Positions 17,937 through 27,318 are shown, counted from the stretch's first letter. The stretch: DNA of 64,000 nt from Oscillospiraceae bacterium (GCA_015064385.1 SVSI01000003.1:62001-126000), one strand, 5' to 3'. A program made the numbers and translations. The notes: generated by a model not told the origin, from the sequence alone.

Positions 17937-18737
17937 ATGAAGATTCTTTTTGAGCTGTCTTATCTCGGAACTGCCTATCACGGCTATCAGGTTCAGAACG
18001 GCAGTGAGCTTCCCACCGTACAAAAGGCGGTGCAGGACGCAGTTGAAGGACTTTTCGGTAAAAGATTTTGCCTGAGCGGTTGCAGTCGCACCGATGCGGG
18101 CGTCCACGCAAGACAGTTTTTCTGTACGGCGGACGGCGTTGAGGGCGAGATGATTCCCGCAGATAAAATCCCCCTTGCTATTGCAAGCTTTTTGCCGAGC
18201 GATATATCGGTGCGCTCCGCCAGATACGTAAGCGACTCGTTTCACGTAAGATACGACGTTGAATATAAGGAGTACGAATACACCGTGCTCAACACCCGCC
18301 TTGCAGATCCCTTTTATAAGGACAGGGCGTATCACCATCCCAAACCGCTTGACGTTGACAAAATGAACGCTGCGGCAAAATATTTTATAGGTAAGCACGA
18401 CTTTGCCGCATTTATGGCGCAGGGCTCTGCAGTCAAGGATACAGTCCGCGATATAAAATATTTTGACGTGCGACGCGAGGGAGACCTCGTTATTATGCGC
18501 GTTGCGGCAAACGGATTTCTTTACAATATGGTCAGGATACTCTGCGGAACGCTCGTTTCGGTATCTGACGGCAAGATAGACGAAAAGGATATTCCCGAAA
18601 TAATACTCTCGTGCGATCGCAAGCGCTCGGGCACGACACTCGTTCCCGAGGGACTTTGCCTTTCAAAGGTAGTATATCGACAGGACGTATTCTCGCCGTC
18701 TTACGAAAGGGGGAAGATCGGTCACCTTGAAGGATAA
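17937..18737 (+). CDS. truA: tRNA pseudouridine(38-40) synthase TruA
   Basis: A 266-residue enzyme that converts uridines 38-40 of tRNA to pseudouridine. The catalytic Asp53 lies in SRTDAGVHARQ. FHVRYDVEYKEYEY and FLYNMVRILCGTL are also typical. The ecf-truA order is common in Clostridia. It overlaps the next gene by 11 bases. The ribosome site GGAAAGGAG precedes ATG 17937. Confidence 0.97.
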   Translation: MKILFELSYLGTAYHGYQVQNGSELPTVQKAVQDAVEGLFGKRFCLSGCSRTDAGVHARQFFCTADGVEGEMIPADKIPLAIASFLPSDISVRSARYVSDSFHVRYDVEYKEYEYTVLNTRLADPFYKDRAYHHPKPLDVDKMNAAAKYFIGKHDFAAFMAQGSAVKDTVRDIKYFDVRREGDLVIMRVAANGFLYNMVRILCGTLVSVSDGKIDEKDIPEIILSCDRKRSGTTLVPEGLCLSKVVYRQDVFSPSYERGKIGHLEG

Positions 18738-20073
18738 CGAAAAAAACAGAAACGATATTCCCGGTGAGGAGCTATCGAAAAGGATAGATTTCAAAAAATT
18801 TGCTCCCGAAAAGCCGAAAAAGAAAAAAACGAACGTTTTTAAGTCGCTTTTTAAGAAAAATAAGGCGTTTGAGCTTTCAAGCGATAGCGACGAGCGCGCA
18901 ACGGTCGATCCCGAGGCGAAAAAGATATCTGAGCGCTACGGACTCGCTTACAGTATTTTGTGGATAGTACTTATCGTTTTCGTGGTCTCATATTTCGCGT
19001 TTTTCAGCGATTCAATAACTACGGGAAGTATGCAGTACGTTTTCAGAGATATGCTCGGTCACGGCGGAGGCGGTCAGACGGTATCCGGATACGGCTTTAG
19101 TGTAAACGACAATGCAGTATTTACCGAATTTTCGGGAGTTCCCGTTATTGCAGGTCAGGACCGAGTAGTGATCTTTGCACCCGATGGCAGTCATCAGTAT
19201 TCGGACGAATCTCCTTACGATACGCCGAGCGTCGAATCCTCCGAAAAATATCTGCTCATATACGATGAAAACGGAAACACAGTCGGAATATACGATGCTT
19301 TCGGACTGCGGTATATTGAAAATTCTGGCGGACGTGTTATAGACGCATCCGTTTCGGATAACGGTACGTTTGCCGTTGCCCGCAAGGGGGCTGAATATAA
19401 CAGCGAAATATCTATATACACCCCCAATTTTGAGATTCTTAACCTAATAAAGAAGAATAACAGAGTTGCCTCGCTCGATATGGAGTCGGACGGCAGTGAA
19501 GTTATGGTGCTTTCTTATAACGTCTCTCCTGCGGGTGAGGTGGAAAGCGAGCTTATGCTGCTTGAGGTACGCTCGGACGCGCCGAGAAAGCTGCTTACTT
19601 TTAACGAGGGAATGCCTCTTGAGTGTAAATATCTCGATAACGGGCGGATAATTCTTCTTTTCGACGGTATGATAATGCTGCTCGACTCGGACGGTAATGA
19701 GCTTACGTCGATAGCCGTTGATACCTCGTCGGCGTTTGAATATGCTCTTTTTGAAAACGGCGATCTCGGTTATTTCACCGGCTCGTACAGCTCCTCGAAG
19801 GAGTTCGCTTTCACTCTGCTTCGAGTGGAGGAAAACGGAGTTAAAAAATATCAGTATGATCTGGACGACAGACCTTCCGGTCTTTACTGCTACAACGAAA
19901 AGGTCTATATCGTATCGGAAAACGTAGTCCTTCGCCTTGATATAGACGGCGGTCTTAAAAATCCTGCAACACTTGCCGGAGAAAGAAAAGTGTACGCCCT
20001 GCTCGTGATCGACGAAAAGGAGTACGTCGCTTATGCCGATACGCTTGAGATGTGTAGTTTTACTGCACGGTAA
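18727..20073 (+). CDS. DUF5711 family membrane-anchored protein
   Basis: A 448-residue protein with a basic cytoplasmic N-terminus (about 1-70, rich in Lys), one transmembrane segment (about 76-97) and an extracellular region of short beta-strand repeats (for example YDENGNTVGIYDAFG, LLDSDGNELTS) that suggests a propeller-like fold. It matches the clostridial DUF5711 family, whose function is unknown. The start is TTG 18727, inside the end of truA, with AAAGGGGG about 14 bases upstream. It is followed by cvpA, so an envelope role is likely. Confidence 0.8.
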   Translation: MKDNEKNRNDIPGEELSKRIDFKKFAPEKPKKKKTNVFKSLFKKNKAFELSSDSDERATVDPEAKKISERYGLAYSILWIVLIVFVVSYFAFFSDSITTGSMQYVFRDMLGHGGGGQTVSGYGFSVNDNAVFTEFSGVPVIAGQDRVVIFAPDGSHQYSDESPYDTPSVESSEKYLLIYDENGNTVGIYDAFGLRYIENSGGRVIDASVSDNGTFAVARKGAEYNSEISIYTPNFEILNLIKKNNRVASLDMESDGSEVMVLSYNVSPAGEVESELMLLEVRSDAPRKLLTFNEGMPLECKYLDNGRIILLFDGMIMLLDSDGNELTSIAVDTSSAFEYALFENGDLGYFTGSYSSSKEFAFTLLRVEENGVKKYQYDLDDRPSGLYCYNEKVYIVSENVVLRLDIDGGLKNPATLAGERKVYALLVIDEKEYVAYADTLEMCSFTAR

Positions 20074-20101
20074 AGAGTTTTGAAAGGATTTTATTACAGT
20101 T

Positions 20102-20632
20102 ATGGCTTTTATCATTGATTTTGCGATTTTGGCAATAATAGCGATAAGCGTTATAGTTTACGTAAAACGCGGACTCGTTGGCGTTATAATAGATATTGCG
20201 GGATTTATTCTTTCCGCACTCGTTGCTTGGTATTTCTCGCCTATGATCGGCGGATATATTTCAAAGCTCACACGAAAGAGCGTTCCCGAGGGGGAGGGCA
20301 TACTTGAGAGTGCGCTCACGTCCGACGTGCTTGCGCGTGCGATCGCCTTCTCGCTCGTATTTATCGTGTGTATGCTCGTGGTAAAGTTTATCGTGCATCT
20401 CACGAAGAATATAAAAATACCGATCGTTTCGAGCGTAAACAAGCTCCTTGGCGGTATTCTCGGTCTCATTCTCGGTCTTGCGTGGGCAGAGATAGCGGCT
20501 ATCGTGATATTTGCCGTTCTTGAGATATTTGCAAATATTCTCCCGTCCTTCCCCGAAGAAGCTTTTGCCGGACTGAAGGTAACGAGATGGTTCTTTGAAC
20601 ATAATATCTTCCGTGCAATATTTGCTTCGTGA
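20102..20632 (+). CDS. cvpA: CvpA family membrane protein
   Basis: A 176-residue protein with four hydrophobic segments and the CvpA pattern: an N-terminal DFAILAIIAISVIVYVKRGL and a later SSVNKLLGGILGLILGLAW. CvpA proteins are linked to envelope homeostasis and, in E. coli, to colicin V production; the biochemical role is not settled. The ribosome site AAAGGA is about 13 bases from ATG 20102, longer than usual. Confidence 0.88.
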   Translation: MAFIIDFAILAIIAISVIVYVKRGLVGVIIDIAGFILSALVAWYFSPMIGGYISKLTRKSVPEGEGILESALTSDVLARAIAFSLVFIVCMLVVKFIVHLTKNIKIPIVSSVNKLLGGILGLILGLAWAEIAAIVIFAVLEIFANILPSFPEEAFAGLKVTRWFFEHNIFRAIFAS

Positions 20633-20668
20633 AGGTGAATCCTTAATTTGAAAGCGTGGTTTTGATCT

Positions 20669-22951
20669 ATGGAAATGTGTGCAAGATGTAAAAAGAGAGT
20701 TGCGGTCATATTTATCTCCCGTATGGAGGGAGATAAGACCACAAACGAGGGAATTTGCATTAAATGTGCAAAGGAGCTCGGCATCGGACCTATAAATAAT
20801 ATTTTGGGAAATATGGGTATTACCGACGAGGATATAGACCGTATGGATATGGAAATGGAGGGGATAATCCAGTCTCAGGAGGACAGCTTCGACGGAGACG
20901 ATATGGGTAAAACTCCCCCAATCAATTTCTCAAAGCTTTTTGGCTCTATGGGAAATCTCGGTGCGAAAAGCGAGGGCGACGCGACTGCGAAAGGACAGAA
21001 AAAGGGTAAAAATCAGAAGAGCGGTACCCAGTTTCTTGATACCTACTGTACCGATATAACCGCTAAGGCGCGTGAGGGTAAGCTTGACAGAGTTATCGGT
21101 CGCGATGCAGAGATGGAGCGTATGATGCAGATACTCTGCCGCCGCCAGAAGAATAATCCCTGTCTCATAGGAGAGCCGGGTGTCGGTAAGACTGCAATAG
21201 CCGAGGCACTTGCGCAGCTTATTGCCGATAAAAAAGCTCCGAGAAAGCTTATGGACAAGGAAATAAGAGTAGTTGACCTTACCGCTCTGGTTGCAGGAAC
21301 GCAGTTCAGAGGTCAGTTTGAGTCGAGAATAAAGGGACTTATAGAGGAGGTCAAGGCAAAGGGTAACGTCATTCTCGTTATCGACGAGGTCCACAGTATC
21401 GTTGGCGCGGGAGATTCCGAGGGAAGCATGAGCGCAGCCAACATTCTGAAGCCGGCTCTTTCAAGAGGAGACGTTCAGGTCATCGGAGCCACCACTCTTG
21501 CGGAATACAGAAAATATATAGAGAGCGATTCGGCGCTGGAACGCCGCTTCCAGCCGATAATCGTAGAGGAGCCGTCTATTGAGGATACTATTGAAATTCT
21601 TCGCGGTATCAAGGGATATTACGAGAATTTCCACGGAATCATCATTCCCGACGTCGTAATAGAAAGAACGGTAACTCTCTCGGAAAGATATATAACCGAC
21701 AGATTTTTGCCGGATAAAGCTATTGACCTGCTTGACGAGGCATCGTCCAATCTAGCACTGCACAGTCCCGAGATCGAACGCGCGGCAAATGCTAAAGCGT
21801 CGCTCGATAAGCTGACGGCAGAGCTTGAGACCGAGGAGGCAAAAGAGGTCGGGGACGGCGAGGTAAACGAAAAATACCGCAAGGTCGCCGAGATAAAGAC
21901 CGCGCTCATTTCCGCACAGCAGGAATACGACGAGGCGGAAAGCGCACGCAGAAACGTCGTACTCACAACCTCGCATCTTGCATCTGTGGTAGAGCTTTGG
22001 ACGGGTATTCCCGCAAGCAATATAACCGAAAACGAGTTTAAGAGAGTCGATAAGCTCGCAGACCGTCTGCGTGAGCGCCTTATAGGTCAAAATGAGGCGG
22101 TGGATGCGGTAGCTCGCGCTATAAAGCGTAACCGTGCGGGAATCGCGTATAAGCGTAAGCCGGTATCCTTTATTTTCGCAGGTCCTACCGGCGTGGGTAA
22201 GACCGAGCTCGTAAAGCTGCTCGCCGCAGATCTGTTTGACTCTCCCGAAACGCTTATCCGCCTCGACATGTCCGAGTTTATGGAAAAGCACTCGGTATCG
22301 AGAATTATCGGAGCGCCTCCCGGATACGTCGGATACGACGATGCGGGACAGCTCACCGAGAAGATACGCAGAAAGCCCTATTCGGTAATACTTTTCGACG
22401 AGATCGAGAAGGCACATCCCGACGTTATGAACATCCTTCTTCAAATACTTGACGACGGGCATATAACCGATGCAAGAGGTAAAAAGGTCAATTTTGAAAA
22501 TACCGTTATCGTTATGACGACGAACGCGGGTGCCGTCGGTGTAGATGCACCGCTCGGTTTCTCGGACAATTCGGTATCAGGTGCAGAGGGCAAGACCGAA
22601 AAGGCGCTTGCACAGTTCCTGCGTCCCGAATTTATCAACAGAGTTGACGAGATAATAACCTTCCGCTCGCTCGACGAGGACGATTTCGTTGAAATTGCGA
22701 AGATAATGCTCGGAGATCTCGTGAAAACGCTCAGAGAAAAGGAGATAACTCTCGCGTATAGCGAGGCGGCTGTAAAGCTGCTTGCAAAGCGCTCGTTCTC
22801 GCGCAAATACGGGGCAAGAAATCTGCGCCGTACGATACAGAGAGAGGTTGAGGACACTCTCGCAAGTAAGCTTATAGGCGATTACGATAAGAATATTTCC
22901 TATATAAGTATGGACGCAAACGGGGAGGACCTTATCATACTTTGCAACTAA
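20669..22951 (+). CDS. clpE: ClpE-like AAA+ unfoldase with N-terminal zinc finger
   Basis: A 760-residue Hsp100 protein. It starts with a four-Cys zinc finger (Cys4, Cys7, Cys30, Cys33), the hallmark of ClpE rather than ClpC, then a low-complexity linker to about residue 125. The first AAA+ domain has GEPGVGKTA and VIDEVHS, followed by a short coiled-coil middle domain (about 370-440). The second AAA+ domain has GPTGVGKTE and LFDEIEKAH. An APLGF sequence near residue 628 fits the LGF tripeptide that docks ClpP. No Clp_N repeats are present. No CtsR gene or operator is seen. The ribosome site before ATG 20669 is poor; the second Met (codon 3) is also possible. Confidence 0.9.
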   Translation: MEMCARCKKRVAVIFISRMEGDKTTNEGICIKCAKELGIGPINNILGNMGITDEDIDRMDMEMEGIIQSQEDSFDGDDMGKTPPINFSKLFGSMGNLGAKSEGDATAKGQKKGKNQKSGTQFLDTYCTDITAKAREGKLDRVIGRDAEMERMMQILCRRQKNNPCLIGEPGVGKTAIAEALAQLIADKKAPRKLMDKEIRVVDLTALVAGTQFRGQFESRIKGLIEEVKAKGNVILVIDEVHSIVGAGDSEGSMSAANILKPALSRGDVQVIGATTLAEYRKYIESDSALERRFQPIIVEEPSIEDTIEILRGIKGYYENFHGIIIPDVVIERTVTLSERYITDRFLPDKAIDLLDEASSNLALHSPEIERAANAKASLDKLTAELETEEAKEVGDGEVNEKYRKVAEIKTALISAQQEYDEAESARRNVVLTTSHLASVVELWTGIPASNITENEFKRVDKLADRLRERLIGQNEAVDAVARAIKRNRAGIAYKRKPVSFIFAGPTGVGKTELVKLLAADLFDSPETLIRLDMSEFMEKHSVSRIIGAPPGYVGYDDAGQLTEKIRRKPYSVILFDEIEKAHPDVMNILLQILDDGHITDARGKKVNFENTVIVMTTNAGAVGVDAPLGFSDNSVSGAEGKTEKALAQFLRPEFINRVDEIITFRSLDEDDFVEIAKIMLGDLVKTLREKEITLAYSEAAVKLLAKRSFSRKYGARNLRRTIQREVEDTLASKLIGDYDKNISYISMDANGEDLIILCN

Positions 22952-22964
22952 AACACTATTTTAA

Positions 22965-23231
22965 GCAGAGTTTTGAAAGAGCGCGAGAAGATCCTTTTCA
23001 AAAGTTGACTGTTTTAAGTAAAGTTTTTGAAAGAGTGTGAGAAGATCCTTTTCAAAAAGTTGACTGTTTTTAGTAAAGTTTTTGAAAGAGCGCGAGAAGA
23101 TCTTTTTCAAAAGTTGACTGTTTTAAGTAAAGTTTTTGAAAGAGCGCGAGAAGATCTTTTTCAAAAGTTGACTGTTTTTAGTAAAGTTTTTGAAAGAGTG
23201 TGAGAAAACTTTTTTCAAAAAGTTGTCTCAC
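22965..23231. repeat. 54-bp tandem repeat array (five units)
   Basis: The segment GAAAGAGYGYGAGAA starts at 22975, 23029, 23084, 23138 and 23192, giving periods of 54, 55, 54 and 54. Each unit reads roughly AGTAAAGTTTTTGAAAGAG, then a G-rich bridge, then CTTTTTCAAAAGTTGACTG, so it folds back on itself (TTTTTGAAA against TTTTTCAAAA). The last unit closes as a longer hairpin at 23200-23231. There are no unique spacers. The unit is the reverse-orientation core of the repeats at 14.1 and 61.5 kb. Confidence 0.9.
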
Positions 23232-23265
23232 ATAAATCTCACACAAGTAAAGTTTTTGGTAAGGT

Positions 23266-23314
23266 GCGGAAACCCTTTTTTCAAAAAGGGTTTCTGCGAA
23301 AAAAAGAAAGGAGG
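23266..23314 (+). promoter_or_regulatory. Hairpin abutting the ribosome site of the P-type ATPase homologue
   Basis: A 15-bp stem with one G-T wobble and a two-base loop (23266-23297, GCGGAAACCCTTTTT/AAAAAGGGTTTCTGC) is followed directly by a poly-A stretch and AAAGAAAGGAGG (23303-23314). It has the same arrangement as at 14.3, 40.2 and 61.6 kb. Confidence 0.65.
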
Positions 23315-23323
23315 CGACGGACA

Positions 23324-26116
23324 GTGGCCGGAAGATGGTACGATAAAACGATCGACGAGGTAGTCGAGCTGACGGGTGGCGACCTGCTCAACGGACTTTC
23401 AAGCGAAAATGCCGAGGAACGGCTCGAAAAGAACGGAAAAAACGATATTTTCCCGATAGAGCAGAAAAGTGCATCCGAGTGTATTTCGGATTTTTCAACT
23501 AACGGAATTGCGCTGCTTCTCGTACTCGTTGCGATAATTTCACTGTTTTTTAAGGAATATTTGCTTTCTATCTTCTCTTTGGCATTGATTGCCGTCAGCT
23601 ACCTTACCGTATTCGTTGCATATTACAGCTCGCGCGTGGTGCTTGACAGAGCGGCTCGGAACTCGCTCCCGAGCGCAAAGGTAATTCGCTCGGGACGTCT
23701 TTGCACGGTAAAGCAGGATGAGATAGTAGTGGGTGATCTTTTGCAGCTTTCTGCGGGAGATATAGTCCCGTGTGATGCGAGAATAGTAAAGGACAGCAGT
23801 CTTTACATACTTGAAACGGGTATCACAAACGGTGTTGGAAGTATCGCAAAAAAGAGTGACTTCATAGAATACCGAAACGTGCCTCCTCACCTTTGCCACA
23901 ATATGGCGTGGGCGTCCACGATAGTAACCAAGGGCAGCGGACTTGCGATCGCCTGCGAAACGGGACGAAATACGCTGGTCTGCCGTCTGGGACGAAACCG
24001 CCCCGCCGCTGAGTACAATAAGCTTGCGTTTCTTGATACTTTGCGCCGTATCGGCGGAAAGATGAGTCTTTTCTATATTGCCGCGGCGTTCGTAATTGCG
24101 TTTTTGGGACTGTTGCCTCCGTTCGGGGCAGATTCGTCCCTTATGAATCTGCTTGTTGCTCTTTCGCTGGGCGCGGCAGGACTGTCCGAATTTTTGGTGC
24201 TTTTTGGATATATCATAGTCGCGTGCGGACTTTTTGAGTCGCTCAGCAAGAGAAAGCAATATAAAAAGGGCGCGCTTATAAAGAACGCAGACCGAATAGA
24301 TACGATAAAAAAGGTGGATACGGTAATAATACCGCCCGAGGCGATATATTCAAAGCGAAGAATGTCGGTTGAAAAGGCGTACGTTTCGGGCAAGCTCCAC
24401 GACGTTTCCGAAAGGGGCTTTGCAGATACCTGTACGCGACTTCTTAAATACGCCGTGGTTACTACCGGTCTTTACGGACAAAACAAGGTGGGTGTGTCCA
24501 CGGACGAGGGCGGAGATTTCTACACCTTCGAAGAGGATGCAATACTGCGATACGCCTTTGAGTGCGGAGTATATAATTCCTCGCTTGAGAGTGAATATCC
24601 TTTAATAGAGTTCAAGAGAAAAAATGACATAAACGAGTTTGATACCGCGCTCGTGCGCTTTAACGGGGATAATACGGTAGTTATCCGCGGAGAAGCCGAC
24701 GAGATACTGTCGCGATGCACACACTACTACGAAAACGGCAGAGTACTTCGTCTTGATCCGATAGAGCGAAGCAAGATCGAGGTTGCGGCGGTACAGCTTA
24801 TGAGACAGGCGTACAGAGTAATCGCGGTCGCCTCAAAAACGTCGAGATATAATTCTCTGGCAAAGCTCAGTGACAGTCAGAACCAGCTTATCTTCGACGG
24901 CTTTATAGCACTTATGGAGCCGATTCTCCCCGGTGTTTCACAGACTATTGCAAGATGCCGCGCCGCAGGCGTCAAGGTAATGCTTTTCAGCGATGAAAAG
25001 GGAGAAAAAAATTATCAGATAGCACGCGCGGTCGGTCTGCTTTCCTCACGGCGTGACGTTATAAAGGGCGAGGAGCTTCGCGCACTTGCCGCATCGGGAG
25101 GGGAAAATTTACCCGAAACGATAGCGAAATACACGATGTTTGAGGGTATGAGTATCTCGGACAAGCAGCTTGCGATAAAAATGCTCCGCGAAAGCGGAAG
25201 AACGGTCGCGTTCCTCGGAGATAAGCTCAGGGAGCTTCCTCTGCTTCGCGAGGCGGACGTCGGTATGACCGAAAGTCTGAGTCTTACGGGCGAGGACGAG
25301 GAGAAGCCCGAGGTAGATGGATGCGAGGCGCTCCGATTCGTTGCAGATGCCGTCGTTACTATGGTCGATATGGACTCGAGCGGCGGACTCAACTCGGCAG
25401 TTGAGGTTATCGGAAACGCTAAAAACATAAACAATAATATATATAGGATGCTTAAGTACCTTATAAGTATGCAGAGCGTTCGCTTTGTTATGGTCCTTTG
25501 GTTCCTTATGTCGGGCAGTCTTCTGCTCAGCCCCACGGCGATACTTATATCGGGACTCGTTCTCGATTTTTCTGCGGCACTGATAATGGCGTTCAGACGC
25601 CCGTCTGCTCGCATACTTGCCGAAAAGGATATGGATATTTCCGAAAAAAGTATGCTTAAAACGGGAAAACAGTGCTTTGAAAACGGGGCCGTTTGCGGAG
25701 TCGTGGCTATAATTCTTATCTACCTATCGACTGCGCTTTCGATTGTTCCAAAGGCGGCTCTTCCTGCTTGCGCGTTTTTGTCGCTCGTGGCTATGTCCGC
25801 TTCGATAATGATGCATACCTTGCTCGAGGGACGCCCTGTAAAGAACGAGCTCCGTATCGGAAAGCTTCAGCTTTTCTATCTCGTGGCGGTGAGCGCGTTT
25901 GCGATCACCTGCTCGATTGCGGGCAATTTCACACGCGCTATTACGCTTTCCGAGAGCGCTGCATCCGTTAAGACGCTTCTTCCTGCGGTGCTTATATGTA
26001 TTTTGGCACCCATCGTATCGGGAGTGCTCGTACGTCTCGGAAAAAGCGAAAATACCAAAAAGAAAATTGATAAAACGATCAAAAAAATAAAAAACAAGAT
26101 AAAAAACGAGGAGTAA
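23324..26116 (+). CDS. Catalytically degenerate P-type ATPase homologue
   Basis: A 930-residue protein with the full P-type ATPase layout: an N-terminal cation-ATPase domain, paired membrane segments before and after the A domain, P and N domains and a C-terminal membrane block. The key motifs are lost. The phosphorylated DKTGT is replaced by PPEAI (residues 337-341, in VIIPPEAIYSKRRMSVEK). TGES of the A domain is TNGV (168-171). GDGxND is GDKLRE (632-637). The TGD position reads FSD, and the PEGL helix reads AGLSEF. The surrounding residues still align, and the frame has no stop or shift, so it is a maintained pseudoenzyme rather than a decaying gene. Ion pumping by the normal cycle is not expected. 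The start GTG 23324 follows AAAGGAGG at 23307-23314. An FKBP-like lipoprotein gene follows 23 bases later. Confidence 0.85.
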   Translation: MAGRWYDKTIDEVVELTGGDLLNGLSSENAEERLEKNGKNDIFPIEQKSASECISDFSTNGIALLLVLVAIISLFFKEYLLSIFSLALIAVSYLTVFVAYYSSRVVLDRAARNSLPSAKVIRSGRLCTVKQDEIVVGDLLQLSAGDIVPCDARIVKDSSLYILETGITNGVGSIAKKSDFIEYRNVPPHLCHNMAWASTIVTKGSGLAIACETGRNTLVCRLGRNRPAAEYNKLAFLDTLRRIGGKMSLFYIAAAFVIAFLGLLPPFGADSSLMNLLVALSLGAAGLSEFLVLFGYIIVACGLFESLSKRKQYKKGALIKNADRIDTIKKVDTVIIPPEAIYSKRRMSVEKAYVSGKLHDVSERGFADTCTRLLKYAVVTTGLYGQNKVGVSTDEGGDFYTFEEDAILRYAFECGVYNSSLESEYPLIEFKRKNDINEFDTALVRFNGDNTVVIRGEADEILSRCTHYYENGRVLRLDPIERSKIEVAAVQLMRQAYRVIAVASKTSRYNSLAKLSDSQNQLIFDGFIALMEPILPGVSQTIARCRAAGVKVMLFSDEKGEKNYQIARAVGLLSSRRDVIKGEELRALAASGGENLPETIAKYTMFEGMSISDKQLAIKMLRESGRTVAFLGDKLRELPLLREADVGMTESLSLTGEDEEKPEVDGCEALRFVADAVVTMVDMDSSGGLNSAVEVIGNAKNINNNIYRMLKYLISMQSVRFVMVLWFLMSGSLLLSPTAILISGLVLDFSAALIMAFRRPSARILAEKDMDISEKSMLKTGKQCFENGAVCGVVAIILIYLSTALSIVPKAALPACAFLSLVAMSASIMMHTLLEGRPVKNELRIGKLQLFYLVAVSAFAITCSIAGNFTRAITLSESAASVKTLLPAVLICILAPIVSGVLVRLGKSENTKKKIDKTIKKIKNKIKNEE

Positions 26117-26139
26117 CTCTCGTTTTGGGGTAAAAACTA

Positions 26140-27318
26140 ATGAAAAAACTTTTTTGTACAGTAATCTCGGCGATACTTCTTGCATCGCTTGCGCTTACCG
26201 GATGTGAATTCCGCGAGGATAGTGATTCCGGCTCCCCGACCGGTCCGGTCGAATATTTCAAAAAGGAGCTTAAAGATCCCTCGAGTGTTAGCTATAACGT
26301 GCTTGACTATATCAAGGAGCCGAATTTTTCGGAGCTTAAGATATACAAGTCTGAAATAGACAAATACGTTGCATACGATCTTGCCCGCATTGCGCTGGAC
26401 GGAGCCAAATTCGATACCTTCAAGGAAGAGGGCAGTGCACAGGTTGCTCTTTTTGATACGGCCAATATTACCTATAAGGGACGTCCCAAGGACGAGAGTT
26501 TAGAGATCAGCGAAGAAACTATGGCGGGTATGGATAACTCGTCCGCTACGACCGGGTACGATCTCATAATCGGCTCGGGCGGCTTTATCGGCGAATATTT
26601 CGGCGGTAAAGGAAATCCCAACAAGGGCTTTGAGGAGCAGCTTATAGGAATGGCGGTCGGCGAGACAAAGGATATAACGGTCACGTTCCCCGATAAATAC
26701 CAGAGCACCGAGCTTCAGGGCGTTGAGGTCATTTTTACCGTAAAGATAAACTCTCTTCAGCGCGCGCAGGTAGAGAGCTTCGTCCCTACCGACGATCAGT
26801 GTAAAAAAGGCACGAACGGTGAGTATGAAACTACCGAGGAGTACAAAGCGCACCTTGAAAATTACTACAAGGGATTTTTTGCGTATGAGGTTATCTATCC
26901 TGCAATAGAGCTCAGCGGCGAGTGCAAAGAGCTTTTCGACGTCTTCTTTGACCTTTACGTGCACGAGTACGTAATAGCTACCAAAGGAGAGGAGATTACA
27001 CAGAGCGAGTACGATGCGGCGTATGCAGAGACGGTAAACACCGCAAAAGAGGCAGCAAGTAACGCGGCAAGGGAAGAGATGAAGAGCTATATGATCTCCG
27101 ACTATCTCTTTGAGAAATTTAATATTACTCTCACCGAGGAAGAGCTTAAAACACGAGCTAACGAGATATGGGAGGCAAACAAGGATTACTATACCTATTA
27201 CGGTATCGTTTCCACCGAGGCGTTTATAGAATATTTCTCGAAAGAAACGCTTGAAATATCCTTCAAAAACGATAAGCTTATAGAGGTTATCGGAGACAGC
27301 GTTACGGTCGTTGAGTAA
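26140..27318 (+). CDS. FKBP/trigger-factor-like peptidyl-prolyl isomerase lipoprotein
   Basis: A 392-residue protein with a lipoprotein signal peptide (lipobox LALTGC, Cys22), so it is probably attached to the outer face of the membrane. The FKBP-type domain lies at about 100-212 (FDTANITYKGRP, GSGGFIGEYFGG, GFEEQLIGMAVGETKDI, FPDKYQSTELQG). The helical C-terminal half (about 220-390) resembles the trigger-factor substrate-binding region. It may act as an extracytoplasmic folding factor. It lies 23 bases after the pseudo-ATPase and is followed by a terminator, so the two genes probably form one unit. Confidence 0.85.
   Translation: MKKLFCTVISAILLASLALTGCEFREDSDSGSPTGPVEYFKKELKDPSSVSYNVLDYIKEPNFSELKIYKSEIDKYVAYDLARIALDGAKFDTFKEEGSAQVALFDTANITYKGRPKDESLEISEETMAGMDNSSATTGYDLIIGSGGFIGEYFGGKGNPNKGFEEQLIGMAVGETKDITVTFPDKYQSTELQGVEVIFTVKINSLQRAQVESFVPTDDQCKKGTNGEYETTEEYKAHLENYYKGFFAYEVIYPAIELSGECKELFDVFFDLYVHEYVIATKGEEITQSEYDAAYAETVNTAKEAASNAAREEMKSYMISDYLFEKFNITLTEEELKTRANEIWEANKDYYTYYGIVSTEAFIEYFSKETLEISFKNDKLIEVIGDSVTVVE

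Noticed and set aside
22965..23231. CRISPR-like array
   Set aside because: Units are contiguous with a 54-bp period and no unique spacers, and no cas gene is present. It is a plain tandem repeat.
23324..26116. Annotation as an ordinary cation-transporting ATPase or as a pseudogene
   Set aside because: An ordinary pump needs the missing Asp. A pseudogene call is not supported because the frame is uninterrupted, has a strong ribosome site and keeps conserved structure.
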